The notes under the pieces were generated by a model, which worked only from the letters and a program-made list of their open reading frames with translations, was not told where the DNA came from and did no database searches. A stretch of DNA of 64,000 bases, taken from assembly GCA_003550325.1 (NCBI GenBank), contig QKWP01000030.1, positions 621,243 through 685,242 of the forward strand, read 5' to 3'. A program made the position numbers and the translations under genes. Origin of the DNA: Gigaspora rosea (taxonomy: Eukaryota; Glomeromycota; Glomeromycetes; Diversisporales; Gigasporaceae). Shown here piece after piece: positions 35,200 to 45,422 of the stretch (positions are counted from its first letter, which is position 1; every line of letters begins with the position of its first letter).

Positions 35200-37035
35200 T
35201 AAGTATGTCGAGTTTTGATTGTTAATTTTGTTATTATTTATTGGTTTATTATTTGAATGTTGAGATGGAAGGTAATAGAAAAAATATTGTGAGGCATTTG
35301 GTTAAAATTTTTATTAGAAAGTTTTTGTGTTTAGCTATTAGGTAAGGTTTTATTTATTAGTTTTTTTTTACTATTATTTTTTTACAATTAATTTAATGAT
35401 TGTATAAAATTTTGTAAAAAAAATATGTGTATTGGATTATTTTATAAGAATAGAATATAAAAATTTATTAGGTTTTATTTGTAAATTGTGTATTTTTATA
35501 ATTTAATTATTTTATACATTTTTTGTTAATTTTATAAACAACGATAAAGATTTCTTCTTACTTATACTAAATTTTATTGATAATTGTATTTTTTATTATT
35601 TATCAATAATTTTAGCAATATAGAAATCATTCTGAAATGATGATTTGATTTTCAGATAAGTAGTTCAGTTTTTATTATTGTTATTCATTTTATATTTAAT
35701 TTAGTTTAGTTAATAAATTTTAGTTTATTTTTAGAATGTATTATAATTATTTTATTATATATTAATTATCATAGAGATTATATAGATTTTATTTTATTAA
35801 GAAAGATTTTTACCAAGTTGCTAAATGTTTTAGTTATTTTATTTCTTTGATTTTATGTATGCAATTGGTTTGTAGTTTTGTATATATCGAAGTAATCATT
35901 TATATGAAAAATTTTGTTAGTAAATCATTATTTTAATCATTTTTAAAGATACTATTTTAAAACTAATATATATAAATATAGTAGTTATAATGAATTTGCA
36001 AAAAAAAATTTTAGTTAGTTAATTAGGTAGTTGTTGAGAAAAATTAATTTAAAAATTACTAGTTTAAGCAAGTAAAATTTATTAAAATAAAAATTTAAAA
36101 AAATAATATGAATAGTAAAAATTTTTATATAATAAAAAAATTATACCCAAAATAATCAACAATATCTATATAGTTAAAAATTTATATAAATAAATTTTTT
36201 TTATAATTATTTCAAGTAATTTTATTATAACAGATAAGTTAAAAATTTATATATATTATACTATATATAATAATTTATTTATTTAATTTGGTAATAAATT
36301 TTATTTATATAATAAATATTAAAATTTTTTTGTTTTAAATAAATTTAATAATTTTATATGAAAATAGAATAGTTATAAAAAATATTTATTATAAAATTAT
36401 TAATATTATTTATAAATTTATAAAAATATAAAATTATAAAAATGTGTATAGCTTTGCAAAAAAACATAAAATAAAGAAAAATTTTAAATTTTAAATTCTT
36501 TAAATTTTAATGTTTTAATTTAAAAATAAATTATATATTTAAAAACTACATAATTAGATTTAATATTTTTTAAATTTTTATAATAGTTAATTTGTTTTTA
36601 AATATTTTTTAATATATTTAAGATAAATTTTAATTAATTTTTAAATATAAAAAATGAGAATAACTTCTTTTACCTAGTGGTAACTTTACCTGTTATATGA
36701 CATAATATGATGATAGTATGACACTAAAGAATAACGATAGTAACTTTACCTGTTACACAACATATCATGCATATGATGACTATATTCTTTTTTTTACACC
36801 ATTCTTTCATTCTTTTGTTTACATTATGGTTATATTTTCTATGTACATATTCAATTCTGAATTTTGTTATAATAGGTTCAAAAGCTATATTCTATATGAA
36901 CATAAGGCTGTTACAACTTTTTTAAGTCTATTTTATATAGACAAAGGTTCTACTTGCAAAACTTATTGAAGTTCATTGTATTTGCTAAGTGCAAGGTTAA
37001 AAAACCCTGTTAAAGTAGTGAATTAAAAAGCCTTG
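35200..37035. other. Extremely AT-rich stretch without genes
   Basis: Long T-rich then A-rich tracts; the most AT-rich part of the window (about 35380-36650). An 83-codon frame at 36718-36969 is low in complexity (Phe/Tyr-rich) and not supported. The word AATAACGATAGTAACTTTAC-like is duplicated near 36660-36750. Confidence 0.4.
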
Positions 37036-37640
37036 GTGGCAAATTGACATTGTTTGGAGTTTGAAAGAAATGGAACGTAAAAATTACTTAGTAACACTGG
37101 TGAAAACCATTGTAGAAACTGTGGTCAAAGATGTTATACAGAACCTGAGAATGTTTTGAAACAAACAATGAAAACGTGGGTTGCATTTGTATTACTTGTG
37201 CTGATATAAAGGGCACTTGGCTCGTTTGTATCCATTTATAAAAGATCAAGGTCAAGATTGAGTTTAAATAATAAGGTATTGGACATTCATCATATAGAAG
37301 TTGGAAGAAAAATTATGAAGGTTTTAAACATAGAAAAAAAGTTAAAATGAGACAAAAAGGAAATGGTAAAAATAAGGATAATAATAAGACATTAGGAAAG
37401 ATGATAAAGGTAAATAGAAAGTTTGCAAAAGCATCAATTAGACTTAGCTCATCTTTGAATTTAATGAGTATAAGTTATGTGAAAAGCAAAGGGCTTACTT
37501 GGAAACAATTGAATAATGATAAAGATCTTGTTGTGTGTATTCATGATGTTGAAGTTAATGTAGATAGTGTTAAAGTGGTTCAAAATTTCCATGTAAAGCA
37601 TGGATTGTATTGCAATATCATTCTTGAAATGCCATAAATA
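37036..37640 (+). mobile_element. Retroelement gag-protease fossil (Gypsy-like)
   Basis: A zinc-knuckle-like stretch near 37102-37150 (HCRNCGQRCYTEPE) is followed by a basic linker and a segment containing LNLMSISYVKSKGLTW and ending ILEMP, which resembles the end of a retropepsin-type protease domain. No reverse transcriptase, integrase or LTR is recognised nearby. It is a broken fragment, apparently old. Family placement is tentative. Confidence 0.4.
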
Positions 37641-37889
37641 GCAAAAACAAGGTGTGGTTTTGTGTAGAAAAATGGAAAGTATTGTTGTATGGTTTGAGCT
37701 AATAATGATGAAACCATGTTTATAATCTTAGAAGAACCCGAAATTGATGAAAATATCATAGACGCAGATTATGTGATAAAAGTAAACAATAGTAGAAGAA
37801 AAAGTGACATTGTGGATGTTAGACATATATCAAGTATAATGGTAAACAATGATCAAAGAGAAAATAAAATTTTACCTATGAAGTCCAAT

Positions 37890-38252
37890 AGTAACAAAGA
37901 TAAGTTGATAGATCGAAAACTGTTGAAGCTGGTGTTAAAAAGAACAAATGTAAAATATTCAATTATTGTCAAAAGAACAAATGTAAAATATTCAATTATT
38001 ATCAAAAATCTGAAAACAAGAGTGATGCTAATGAAGTATCTATAATCAAATATTGGTATCATCATAGGATTGGGTATGAAAAGAATGAACATAAAACATT
38101 TTCTCATTATCAAAAATCCACTAAAATAGTTGATGTTGATGGAATGTCCAGTGCTGAATGACGTTATCGAAAAGAGTTTGATGAAGAAAAAGATAAACAC
38201 GAGGATTATCATCATGAAAGAGTCAAAAAAGATCAGCATAAAGCAATCAGTT
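37890..38252 (+). pseudogene. Sel1-repeat pseudogene fragment
   Basis: One plus frame reads KKNKCKIFNYYQKSENKSDA and then YHHRIGYEKNEHKTFSHYQK, the signature of the Sel1 repeats in this genome (compare the gene at 41873). About two and a half repeats are recognisable. The frame holds a stop after MSSAE (near 38159) and another after KAIS (near 38250). A 33-bp tandem duplication (AACAAATGTAAAATATTCAA, two copies at about 37940-38010) lies inside. There is no start codon or promoter, and a retroelement fossil lies immediately upstream. It is a decayed copy. Confidence 0.65.
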
Positions 38253-38384
38253 AATATTAAAAATCAGTTAATGAGTCATGTAGAAGGAACATATAATACT
38301 GACGAAGCATTTATTAATGAACATTGTTATAAAAATGGAGTCAAGCTAAAAGAATGAAAATCTTGATGAAGTTAGTATAAAAGA

Positions 38385-38470
38385 GTAAGGTTAGGGTAAG
38401 GGTTAGGGTTAGATTAGCATAACTAAGTGTAGTTGTTAGGGTTAAGGTTAGATTAGGGTTAGAGTTATAC
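38385..38470 (+). repeat. Interstitial telomere-like tract (TTAGGG variants)
   Basis: Degenerate TTAGGG, TAAGGG and TTAGATTAGGG units in one orientation over about 85 bp. It is not at a sequence end and is interrupted, so it is an internal tract. Similar short tracts are seen near 48612-48665 (CCCTAA orientation) and 58322-58352. Confidence 0.7.
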
Positions 38471-38884
38471 TAATACTAACTGTATTATACAAATTAAATT
38501 TTAAACCCAGTATTAAAATTTGAAACCAGTTTAATAAAAAATAAAACTGGTTTTAAACATATAATTTATAGTATAAATATATATAATAATAATAATTTAT
38601 TTAATATTACACAATAAATAGGTAATTTTACCTTTGGTTATAATTAGCAATTCTCATAAAAAATTTACAATATTTTTTAGATATAAAATTAAAAATATAA
38701 TATTTTAAAAACTATCTGATAAAAATAGTTAAAATTTTTTTAGAAATTAATTATAATTACTATATTTATATATATTATTTTTAAAACTATATCTTTAAAA
38801 CTGATTGAGATATTGATTTATTGACAAGACTTTTCATACACCCCACATACAGAGTATTCAGTTTATTTCATTTATAATTGTTAT

Positions 38885-40010
38885 TTTATTTAGTGAAATT
38901 TGAAGGTTCAGGAAATTCTTGGGTCAAAGATAAGGTTTCACAGAGTGTATTAGAGTCATAATTTGAAGATACGTATTTACTGTTTATCTTTATATGAGTA
39001 TCAAAAGTAGCTAATTTATTGTCTTTGTCAATTTGTTCTTCCGTACATATTACATATGTTTTGTTTAGATGAGTTTTCCAAAGCTATTAATATTAATAAG
39101 TAAAATACTTAAATATTGATAAAAATTATTTTACTAAGTAAGTTATATTTTAATCTTTAAATTTTACCTTTAACCTGTTTTAAGATAGCACACAACTGAT
39201 CTATTCTTATTTGGTCAGGTATATTATTTGATTGTATAGGTTTAGTAAAAGGATCGTATGGAGGTTTTTAGCCAGTGTTTCTATGTAAATTTTGTGTTGA
39301 AGTAGAGTGAGAATTAAATTTTTTGCAATTTATTCTAGTTCTTCTTGTCTTTTTTGCTTATTTTCATAGTTTGATTAAGCATTAGGATCAGGGTTAGATT
39401 GATAATTTTAATAGGTATATATTTCTACTCTATTGTTTTGCATAATATGAATACAGATTTTTGAAGCATAACCAATTTTCCATCCACAGAGAAGATAGGC
39501 CAATGTGTTGTTGCTTCTGCAACATTGTTATATCGTGTTTGAAGTGGGTATTTATAGAGAACTGATAGTGGTGATTGTTTTCTAGTAATACTATTGTAAA
39601 CTTCTCTTTTTAGCCTGAAAATTTCTCAATTATTTTCTGTTACAGTCAGATCTTGAATAGGTGCAGTACAAATTCCAAAAGCTAGAGCGATTGGTAGATC
39701 ATAAGCTGTAGGTTCATTACCTAGAGTAGCAATATTTAATACAATATATTGGTTAATAGGTACCTATATTTATAATTAATAGTTAAAGAATAAATTATTT
39801 TATTTTTAGAGAAATTTGGGTTGTTATTCTTTAATATTTTATATTATGTTTAGTTTGTTGTTTTCAATGGCAAATCGTCTGATAATTAGAGCTATTGTTT
39901 TTCCCAAATTTCTTCGATTAGAGGAGTAAACTCTGTTCGGAAGGCTTTAAATTTATATTCAACAAAGTTATCATTTCTGTCTATAGATTGCAGTGCCAGC
40001 AATGTTTTAT
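38885..40010 (-). pseudogene. Unidentified decayed gene, minus strand
   Basis: The minus strand has long non-random coding runs across this kilobase: near 40010-39905 (NFVEYKFKAFRTEFTPLIEE), near 39760-39440 (NIATLGNEPTAYDLPIALAF and then LYKYPLQTRYNNVAEATTHW), and near 39230-38890 (KINSKYVSSNYDSNTLCETL). A GT-AG intron is plausible at 39174-39084. The frame is broken in several places and no start codon was fixed. I do not recognise the protein family. It could be a host gene or part of a mobile or viral element; composition does not decide. Confidence 0.5.
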
Positions 40011-40935
40011 TAAGATTTATTATATTTTTAATAAAGAAATTGTACAGAAGATGGAAGCCATTTTGATGTTTTTGTAGAAGGTTATCAATTTAGTAGAAGG
40101 CATATTAGAACCAATTTTTAATTTAAATTTTGTATAGAAAGTAGTCAGTTTTTTAAATACTTTAGTTTAGATATTCGGATAGATATTTATTAACTATTAA
40201 TTATAATGATTATTTATTGTTTACTACTAAATTAGTTAATTAATAAGGATAATAATTTTTATTATAATTATTGATCAATCAATTGATAATTTTTTTTAAA
40301 TATTATTCGTATAATACATAGTGATAATAAAAAGGCTTCGTGTTATAGTTTATTAATTAGTTTTGCTTTATATTTATTTTGATCAGTGCATGTTGTATTT
40401 AAAAAAGTATCATAATACTATTTTGTAGAGCTTTTCATTAGGTTTTAATTATATTTTTAATTTTGTTTTTTTTTTTAGTAAATTTAATAGATTATACTCA
40501 ATTCTAATTATAACAGATAATATGATCGATAAGATATTATTGAGTTCATTTTAATATAATAATAACATTAAAAAAATTATATGGTCTGATTCTGAAATTT
40601 ATTTTTAAAAAGTCAGTTAATTGAATTTTTTTAGTACTATTATTACATTTTATTTATTAATTTGATCATATATTTTTTTCCGTGTTGATTTTGTGAGAAA
40701 AAAATTTATATAAGTAGTTCGGGTACCAGTATTAAGTTGTAAGTTTATTTGTCATTAATTATATAGTAAATAAAAATAAATATTAATAATTTTGGTTAAG
40801 AAAATGTATATTATCATCATCATTAATTTATTAAATTACGTTTATTTATATCCTAATTAAGTTAGTATGTGCAGTGATTTACAGTGTTATTTGACAAAGT
40901 TTGTGTATTTTTCTTTAAATAGTAAAACTTATTGC
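40011..40935. other. AT-rich spacer
   Basis: No coding frame, repeat pair or promoter recognised. Confidence 0.35.
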
Positions 40936-41187
40936 TATATGGGGTGAGTCAGTAGAAAAGGGACAAATCATTTTTAGTAAAATTTTTTAATTTTTAAATT
41001 AAAATATCTTGACAACTATTTAATCAAATTTGCTAAAAATTTTGTTTTAATTTTGAAATTATATAGAATTAAAAAAAAAAAAAATTATTAAATTTATTAA
41101 AATAGTTGTTAAAATATTTAAGCTTAAAGTCAAGAAAACTTTTACTTAGAAAAAATTTGTCCCTTTTCTACTGACTCACCCCCATAT
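40936..41187. mobile_element. MITE family C, copy 2
   Basis: Nearly identical over about 250 bp to 17003-17253, same orientation, with ends GGGGTGAGTCAGTAGAAAAG and complement, and ATAT flanks. Differences are a short interior deletion and a longer A-run. Confidence 0.9.
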
Positions 41188-41582
41188 TAAGGATGATTGC
41201 GTATTTTTTATTTTAATTTGAGGCTGTATAAAATTATTTTTTCGCAATAAATAAAAATGGTGTCCGGTAGTGAAAAAAAAATTTTGAGCGGAGAGCCGTG
41301 CATCTCTGCTCTTCTCGTTAATCTCTTCACGCTAGGCTAAACTGAGATAAAATGAGCAGTTTTCACAAACGTTTTGCTTTTCATGCAATAAAGATCTTTT
41401 CCATATATAGTAAACTTTCTTTACCAAATTTGTATTAAACAGAGAAATTTATCATTACACAAACTACCAAACGATTTCAACTTAGCGCTAACTAAATATT
41501 GAATTTACTAATCATATTAAAAAAATTTCAATGTTTACTAAAAAAAAACTATCGGGCGTTACTTTTGTACAAATAGAATTTC
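41188..41582. other. Spacer, nothing recognised
   Basis: A slightly less AT-rich patch at 41260-41345 (GCGGAGAGCCGTGCATCTCT) has no frame and no recognisable RNA structure. Confidence 0.3.
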
Positions 41583-41705
41583 CTAAAAAGGGGGTCGGCT
41601 AAAGCGGGTTAATTCAATATATGATCTACATACTGCATAAATACAATCATATAACCTAACCGTAATTCTAAATCTCACTCGCTTTAGCCGACCACCTAAA
41701 AAATA
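41583..41705. mobile_element. Mini-element of foldback family B
   Basis: TAAAAAGGGGGTCGGCTAAA at the left and the complement of CTCGCTTTAGCCGACCACCT at the right pair over about 26 bp. These ends match those of the 13029-13592 foldback. The 125-bp unit is an internally deleted relative. Confidence 0.75.
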
Positions 41706-41799
41706 TAACGCTAATTTATTTCAATGTTACACATGACTAATTTTTAATTCCACCAACAAGATTAATTCATACTTAAAATTTTTGTTTGTACGTACGTAT

Positions 41800-41872
41800 A
41801 GTTGCATATTTAAATAAAGGTTAAAGATTACAGTTTCAGACATACATTCTTTTCTAATGTTTAAATATAAAA
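41800..41872 (+). promoter_or_regulatory. Probable promoter of the Sel1 gene
   Basis: A TATA-like word (ATATTTAAATAAA, about 41807-41819) stands about 55 bp before the ATG, followed by a CT-rich patch (TACATTCTTTTCTAATG). Inferred from position and composition. Confidence 0.4.
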
Positions 41873-42334
41873 ATGAAAAAGTTTAAGAATTTTTATAACC
41901 TATTTCGTAATGAAAACTCAACCAAATTAAGTGACCTTGGATATAATTATCTGCTTGGAATAGGAGTCGAAAAAGATGAATATAAAGCATTCATTCATTA
42001 TCAAAGATCATCAGAAATGGGAAATGCAAGTGGAATAAATAATCTTGGATATTGTTATGCAAATGGAATTGGAGTTAAAAAAGATGAATATAAAGCATTT
42101 AATCATTATGAAAAATTTGCTAATATGGGTAATCCTGATGGAATATTTCAAGTTGGTTATTGTTATCAACATGGAATAGGAGTTGAAAAAGATGAACAGA
42201 AAGCTTTCATTTATTATCAAACATCGGCAAATATGGGACATTCTAATGGAATGTCTAAAGTTGGTTATTGTTACCGAAATGGGGTTGGAATATCAAGAGA
42301 TTTACAGAAGGCTGATTATTGGTACCAAATGTAA
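41873..42334 (+). CDS. Sel1-repeat protein or 5' exon of a Sel1-kinase gene
   Basis: An intact 153-residue frame begins MKKFKNFYNLFRNENSTKLS and holds about four Sel1-type repeats of 36 residues (from about residue 19), each with the pattern LGYxYxxGIGVEKDExKAFIxYQ. Such repeats fold as paired helices and act as protein-binding scaffolds. A TATA-like word 55 bp upstream supports the start. A kinase exon follows on the same strand 187 bp downstream and starts at a splice acceptor, so this frame is probably its first exon. The obvious donor (GTAAAT, 42330) does not keep frame with that acceptor (42521), since it would give ATG-TGA. So either the junction differs, the gene carries a lesion here, or this is a separate short protein ending at the TAA. 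Confidence 0.75.
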   Translation: MKKFKNFYNLFRNENSTKLSDLGYNYLLGIGVEKDEYKAFIHYQRSSEMGNASGINNLGYCYANGIGVKKDEYKAFNHYEKFANMGNPDGIFQVGYCYQHGIGVEKDEQKAFIYYQTSANMGHSNGMSKVGYCYRNGVGISRDLQKADYWYQM

Positions 42335-42520
42335 ATAAATAAATTTTAAACTTCTTTTTTTTTTTTATCGTGTTTATAATATTCATTTTCCAATAATTAG
42401 GGAAAAAAATAAATTGTTAGGTAATTTTTTTTTAAAAAAAAAAACAGAATATTATTATTATTAGATTATTAGATTTGCTTTTGATACAATAATTTAAATT
42501 TACTGATATTTTTCTTATAG

Positions 42521-43650
42521 GTGAAGAGACAAGTGAAAGTTTTAATGTTGACAATAACAATAATTTAAAAAAATTATTGACTGAAGAACATCATCCATTA
42601 AAGTGGATTGCTTATGAAGAATTTACTGGTATCAAGTTAATAGGACAAGGTGGATTTGCAACAGTATTTTATGCTAGGTGGTTAGACAAAATACAAAATA
42701 CATGGAGAGACGTAGCGCTTAAATTGCTTCATGATTCAAAATCTCAAAATGAAGGATTTATAAAAGAAGTGAGTATTTTATTTTAATGCTTGTCATTTTA
42801 TTTTTTTTTTTAAAAAAAAAAATAATTTTACGTACTAAAAATAATGCTTTTTTTTTTTTTAAAGTTAAAAGCATATTATTATATCAGTTCTAAACATCCC
42901 TCATTTTTAAAATGTTATGGAGTATCTAAAGATAATGTATCTGAAGATTATATACTTGTATTAGAATATGCACAAATGGGATCGTTGCGTCAGAATCTTC
43001 ACTCTGTAGCAGAAATGAATTGGAAGAACAAATTAACATTATTGCATTGTATTGCTACTGATCTTCAAATAATACATTCTCAAGAACTTATTCATCGAGA
43101 TTTACATAGTGGTAATATTTTACAAGATAATTTACATAGTGCATATATTGCAGATTTGGGACTTTCAATATCAACAAATATGACACCAAATTCAGAAAGA
43201 CGTGGAGTTTATGGAGTTTTATCATATATAGCACCAGAAATTTTAGATAGAGGACAATATACAACAGCATCAGACATTTATTCATTCGGAATAATTATGT
43301 GGGAAATTTTATATGGAAAAGCAGTATTTTATGATAAAGGATTTGGATCACAACTTCAATTGGAAATATGCCGTAACGATTTACGACCGATCATTATTAA
43401 AGACACTCCACAATGTTATATAAACTTAATGAAAGAGTGCTGGGAAAGAGATCCAGCAAATCGACCATCTGCAATAAAAATTTGTGAAATTCTTACAAAA
43501 TGGTTGAATGATGAGAATATTTTATTAGAATTAACCAAGTCGGATAATATATTAGAAAGTATTAGAAGTACAATATTACAGACGTATTCTGATGATATTT
43601 ATAAAAGTAAATTTATAAATTATACTGCATCACTTTATCGAGGTAACTAA

Positions 43651-43732
<82 letters not shown>

Positions 43733-43805
43733 AAATTTATTAACCTAAATTAATCCAAATTATTTGGCAGATAGTGAATTGAATGAGCTGAAAGTTGAAG
43801 ATTAA
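42521..43805 (+). CDS. Protein kinase, tyrosine-kinase-like (TKL) type
   Basis: Three exons: 42521-42768, 42865-43642 and 43771-43805. They join in frame to about 353 residues ending in SELNELKVED. The kinase domain is complete by motif: glycine loop GQGGFATVF, lysine in VALKLL, catalytic HRDLHSGN (about 43093), metal-binding IADLGLS (DLG in place of DFG), YIAPE activation-segment end, and SDIYSFGIIMWEI. The exon-2 boundary is set by TTCTTATAG at 42512-42520; upstream of it the same frame is not open to an ATG, so the true 5' end lies further left, probably in the Sel1 frame at 41873. Introns are 96 and 128 bp; the second is mostly (ATT)n. Large Sel1/TKL kinase families are typical of arbuscular mycorrhizal fungi. 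The substrate is unknown. Confidence 0.85.
43654..43732. repeat. (ATT)n microsatellite inside a kinase intron
   Basis: About 26 nearly perfect ATT units occupy most of the 128-bp second intron of the kinase gene (43643-43770). Confidence 0.95.
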
Positions 43806-44159
43806 TATAAAGGTTATATTATTTACTTTAAAATAACTTATTTGAAAAAGGTATCAAATTTTGAAACACAATGTTAAGAATTATTTTAAATGAGCTTTTG
43901 AATTTTTATGAACGTATTACCACGATTTTTTTTTCAAATAATTACTTTGTCTATAGAATTTCTCGTACCATATTTTTAGTGAAAGCATTATTGGATGTGA
44001 AGCATTCAACAATAAAATAATAAATAATGTGGTTTAATAAATTAAACGAAGCAAGGTCTAGCATTATGGTGATCTCAGTGAAATTGAACATATTATAATT
44101 AGAACATATGAAAAAACATGTGCGTCAAATTGAAATTTAATTTACGATTAGGATGGGAG
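43806..44159. other. 3' flank of the kinase gene
   Basis: AT-rich; no gene or repeat recognised. Confidence 0.35.
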
Positions 44160-44345
44160 AATTTCTAATGATGCCTGACGCAACTCACGTGACCTGACGC
44201 GACTGCTCACGTGACCTTAAACATATAGTTGAGTTGCGCCATGCGTCATGCGTCAGTGACGCAACTTATGGTTTCGCCAGGTTGCGTCAAAGGTTTCGTC
44301 AAAGGTTTCGTCATTCTTCATCAGCTGCATCAAGCATCTATAGGA
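44160..44345. repeat. GC-richer repeat with TGACGCAACT and GTTTCGTCA words
   Basis: CTGACGCAACTCACGTGACC-like words are repeated and inverted (TGCGTCA against TGACGCA), and AAGGTTTCGTCA is repeated in tandem. It lies directly left of the MITE at 44356 and may be a worn element of its own. Confidence 0.45.
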
Positions 44346-44355
44346 AGAATATGTT

Positions 44356-44676
44356 AGGCCATGCAAGTTAATTTTTCGTTTTACATAACCCGCCGACCCA
44401 ATTTTCTAAAAAAATTTTTTTTTTTTTTTTTTTGTGCCAATTATTCCATTTTTGCCGTTTAATTTTTTTCTCTGGTGTCGCCTTGATTTCCGGAATTAAC
44501 CGATAGGTCCGATAAAAAAACCAAAGTTTTCTTATTCATGTTATGCAAACCGAAGAAGTGACCTTAGATGTGAACATGAATTAATTTAGGNAAAAAAAAA
44601 AAAAAAATCTGACCCGTCGACCGGAATTTTGAAACTCTGGGTTATGCAAAACGAAACATTAACTTTGCGTGGCCTT
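44356..44676. mobile_element. MITE with AGGCCATGCAAGTTAAT ends
   Basis: TAGGCCATGCAAGTTAATTT at the left pairs with the complement of AACTTTGCGTGGCCTTA at the right over about 45 bp, including CGTTTTACATAACCC against its counterpart. The interior has T- and A-homopolymers and an undetermined base (n) at 44591, the only ambiguity in the window. Confidence 0.75.
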
Positions 44677-45422
44677 ATTATAGGAATTTAGAATGGTGGA
44701 ATTCAATTAACGTTGTCGTAATTAAGAAATTTTTGAAGAAATTTCTTTGTATAAAATGATTATCACCACATTACACGTCCAATTATGATAACAAAAAAAA
44801 AGGTTTACAAAGACAAATTTGTTTTTTTAAATAAGTAAGTGAGCTTTGATGGCTTTTGCTAATAAGATTTATTGTATTTTAATTCAAAAATTTGTGTGCA
44901 TTTATGCAGTCAAGAATAAGGATTAAAGAAATAGATATTAGTATAATATGGTTATTTGGAAAACAAATGAATTCTCGAATCAGCTTAAAGTTAATAATAA
45001 CTATGAATAAGCTATTCTACTCCGATTTAGGGATGCAAATGTTTTAAAACATGATCTTTAAAATCACGTTTATTTTGATTTAAATCGGTTAAAAAATGGG
45101 TTGATACATTCTGATATAATAATATCCAAAATTAAATGATTCAATTTGTATATATTAATTTATTATTAAATCTTATAAAGTAAAAAGAAAAGAAATGTTT
45201 AACAATATCTCACAGAAGGCCTCTTTAAAAGAAATCAGGTTGAACTTTACAAAAATTACAAACGTGGTCGAATATTTATATTATTATATTAATTTATTTT
45301 TTTAAAAAAATATAATTACAGTATTACTGCTATTTATATATACCACTTCTTATTGTTATTATTATCTTCTTTTTTCTTCCCCTTATCAACTTTCTTACTA
45401 TAAATATTATAATGGGAAATTA
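44677..45422. other. AT-rich spacer
   Basis: No gene or repeat recognised. Confidence 0.35.

Larger units (their letters stand above)
29747..35200 (-). mobile_element. Decayed Helitron (rolling-circle transposon)
   Basis: The minus strand carries, from high to low coordinate, Helitron N-terminal-like fragments (about 34100-34800), the Rep nuclease (about 33160-33740), a linker, and the PIF1-like helicase (about 31000-29954). A candidate 3' terminus lies at 29747-29750: CTAA on the minus strand followed by T. A hairpin (GACAGC...GCTGTC, 29770-29789) lies about 20 bases inside, as expected for Helitrons. The 5' TC end was not placed, so the upper limit is approximate. It is broken by many stops and frame changes, and by a 1.16-kb insertion at 31968-33127. 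Confidence 0.75.

Noticed and set aside
36718-36969. 83-codon Phe/Tyr-rich frame
   Set aside because: Lies in extremely AT-rich DNA, low complexity, no motif.
37853-38239. 128-codon minus frame rich in Phe and Ile
   Set aside because: It is the antisense of the Sel1 pseudogene; the plus strand carries the recognisable repeat.
38385-38470. True chromosome end
   Set aside because: The tract is short, degenerate and has ordinary sequence on both sides.
42011-42241. Minus frame opposite the Sel1 gene
   Set aside because: Antisense of a clear Sel1 frame; Sel1 repeats often leave the opposite strand open.
43088-43285. Minus frame opposite the kinase
   Set aside because: Antisense of a domain with all catalytic motifs on the plus strand.
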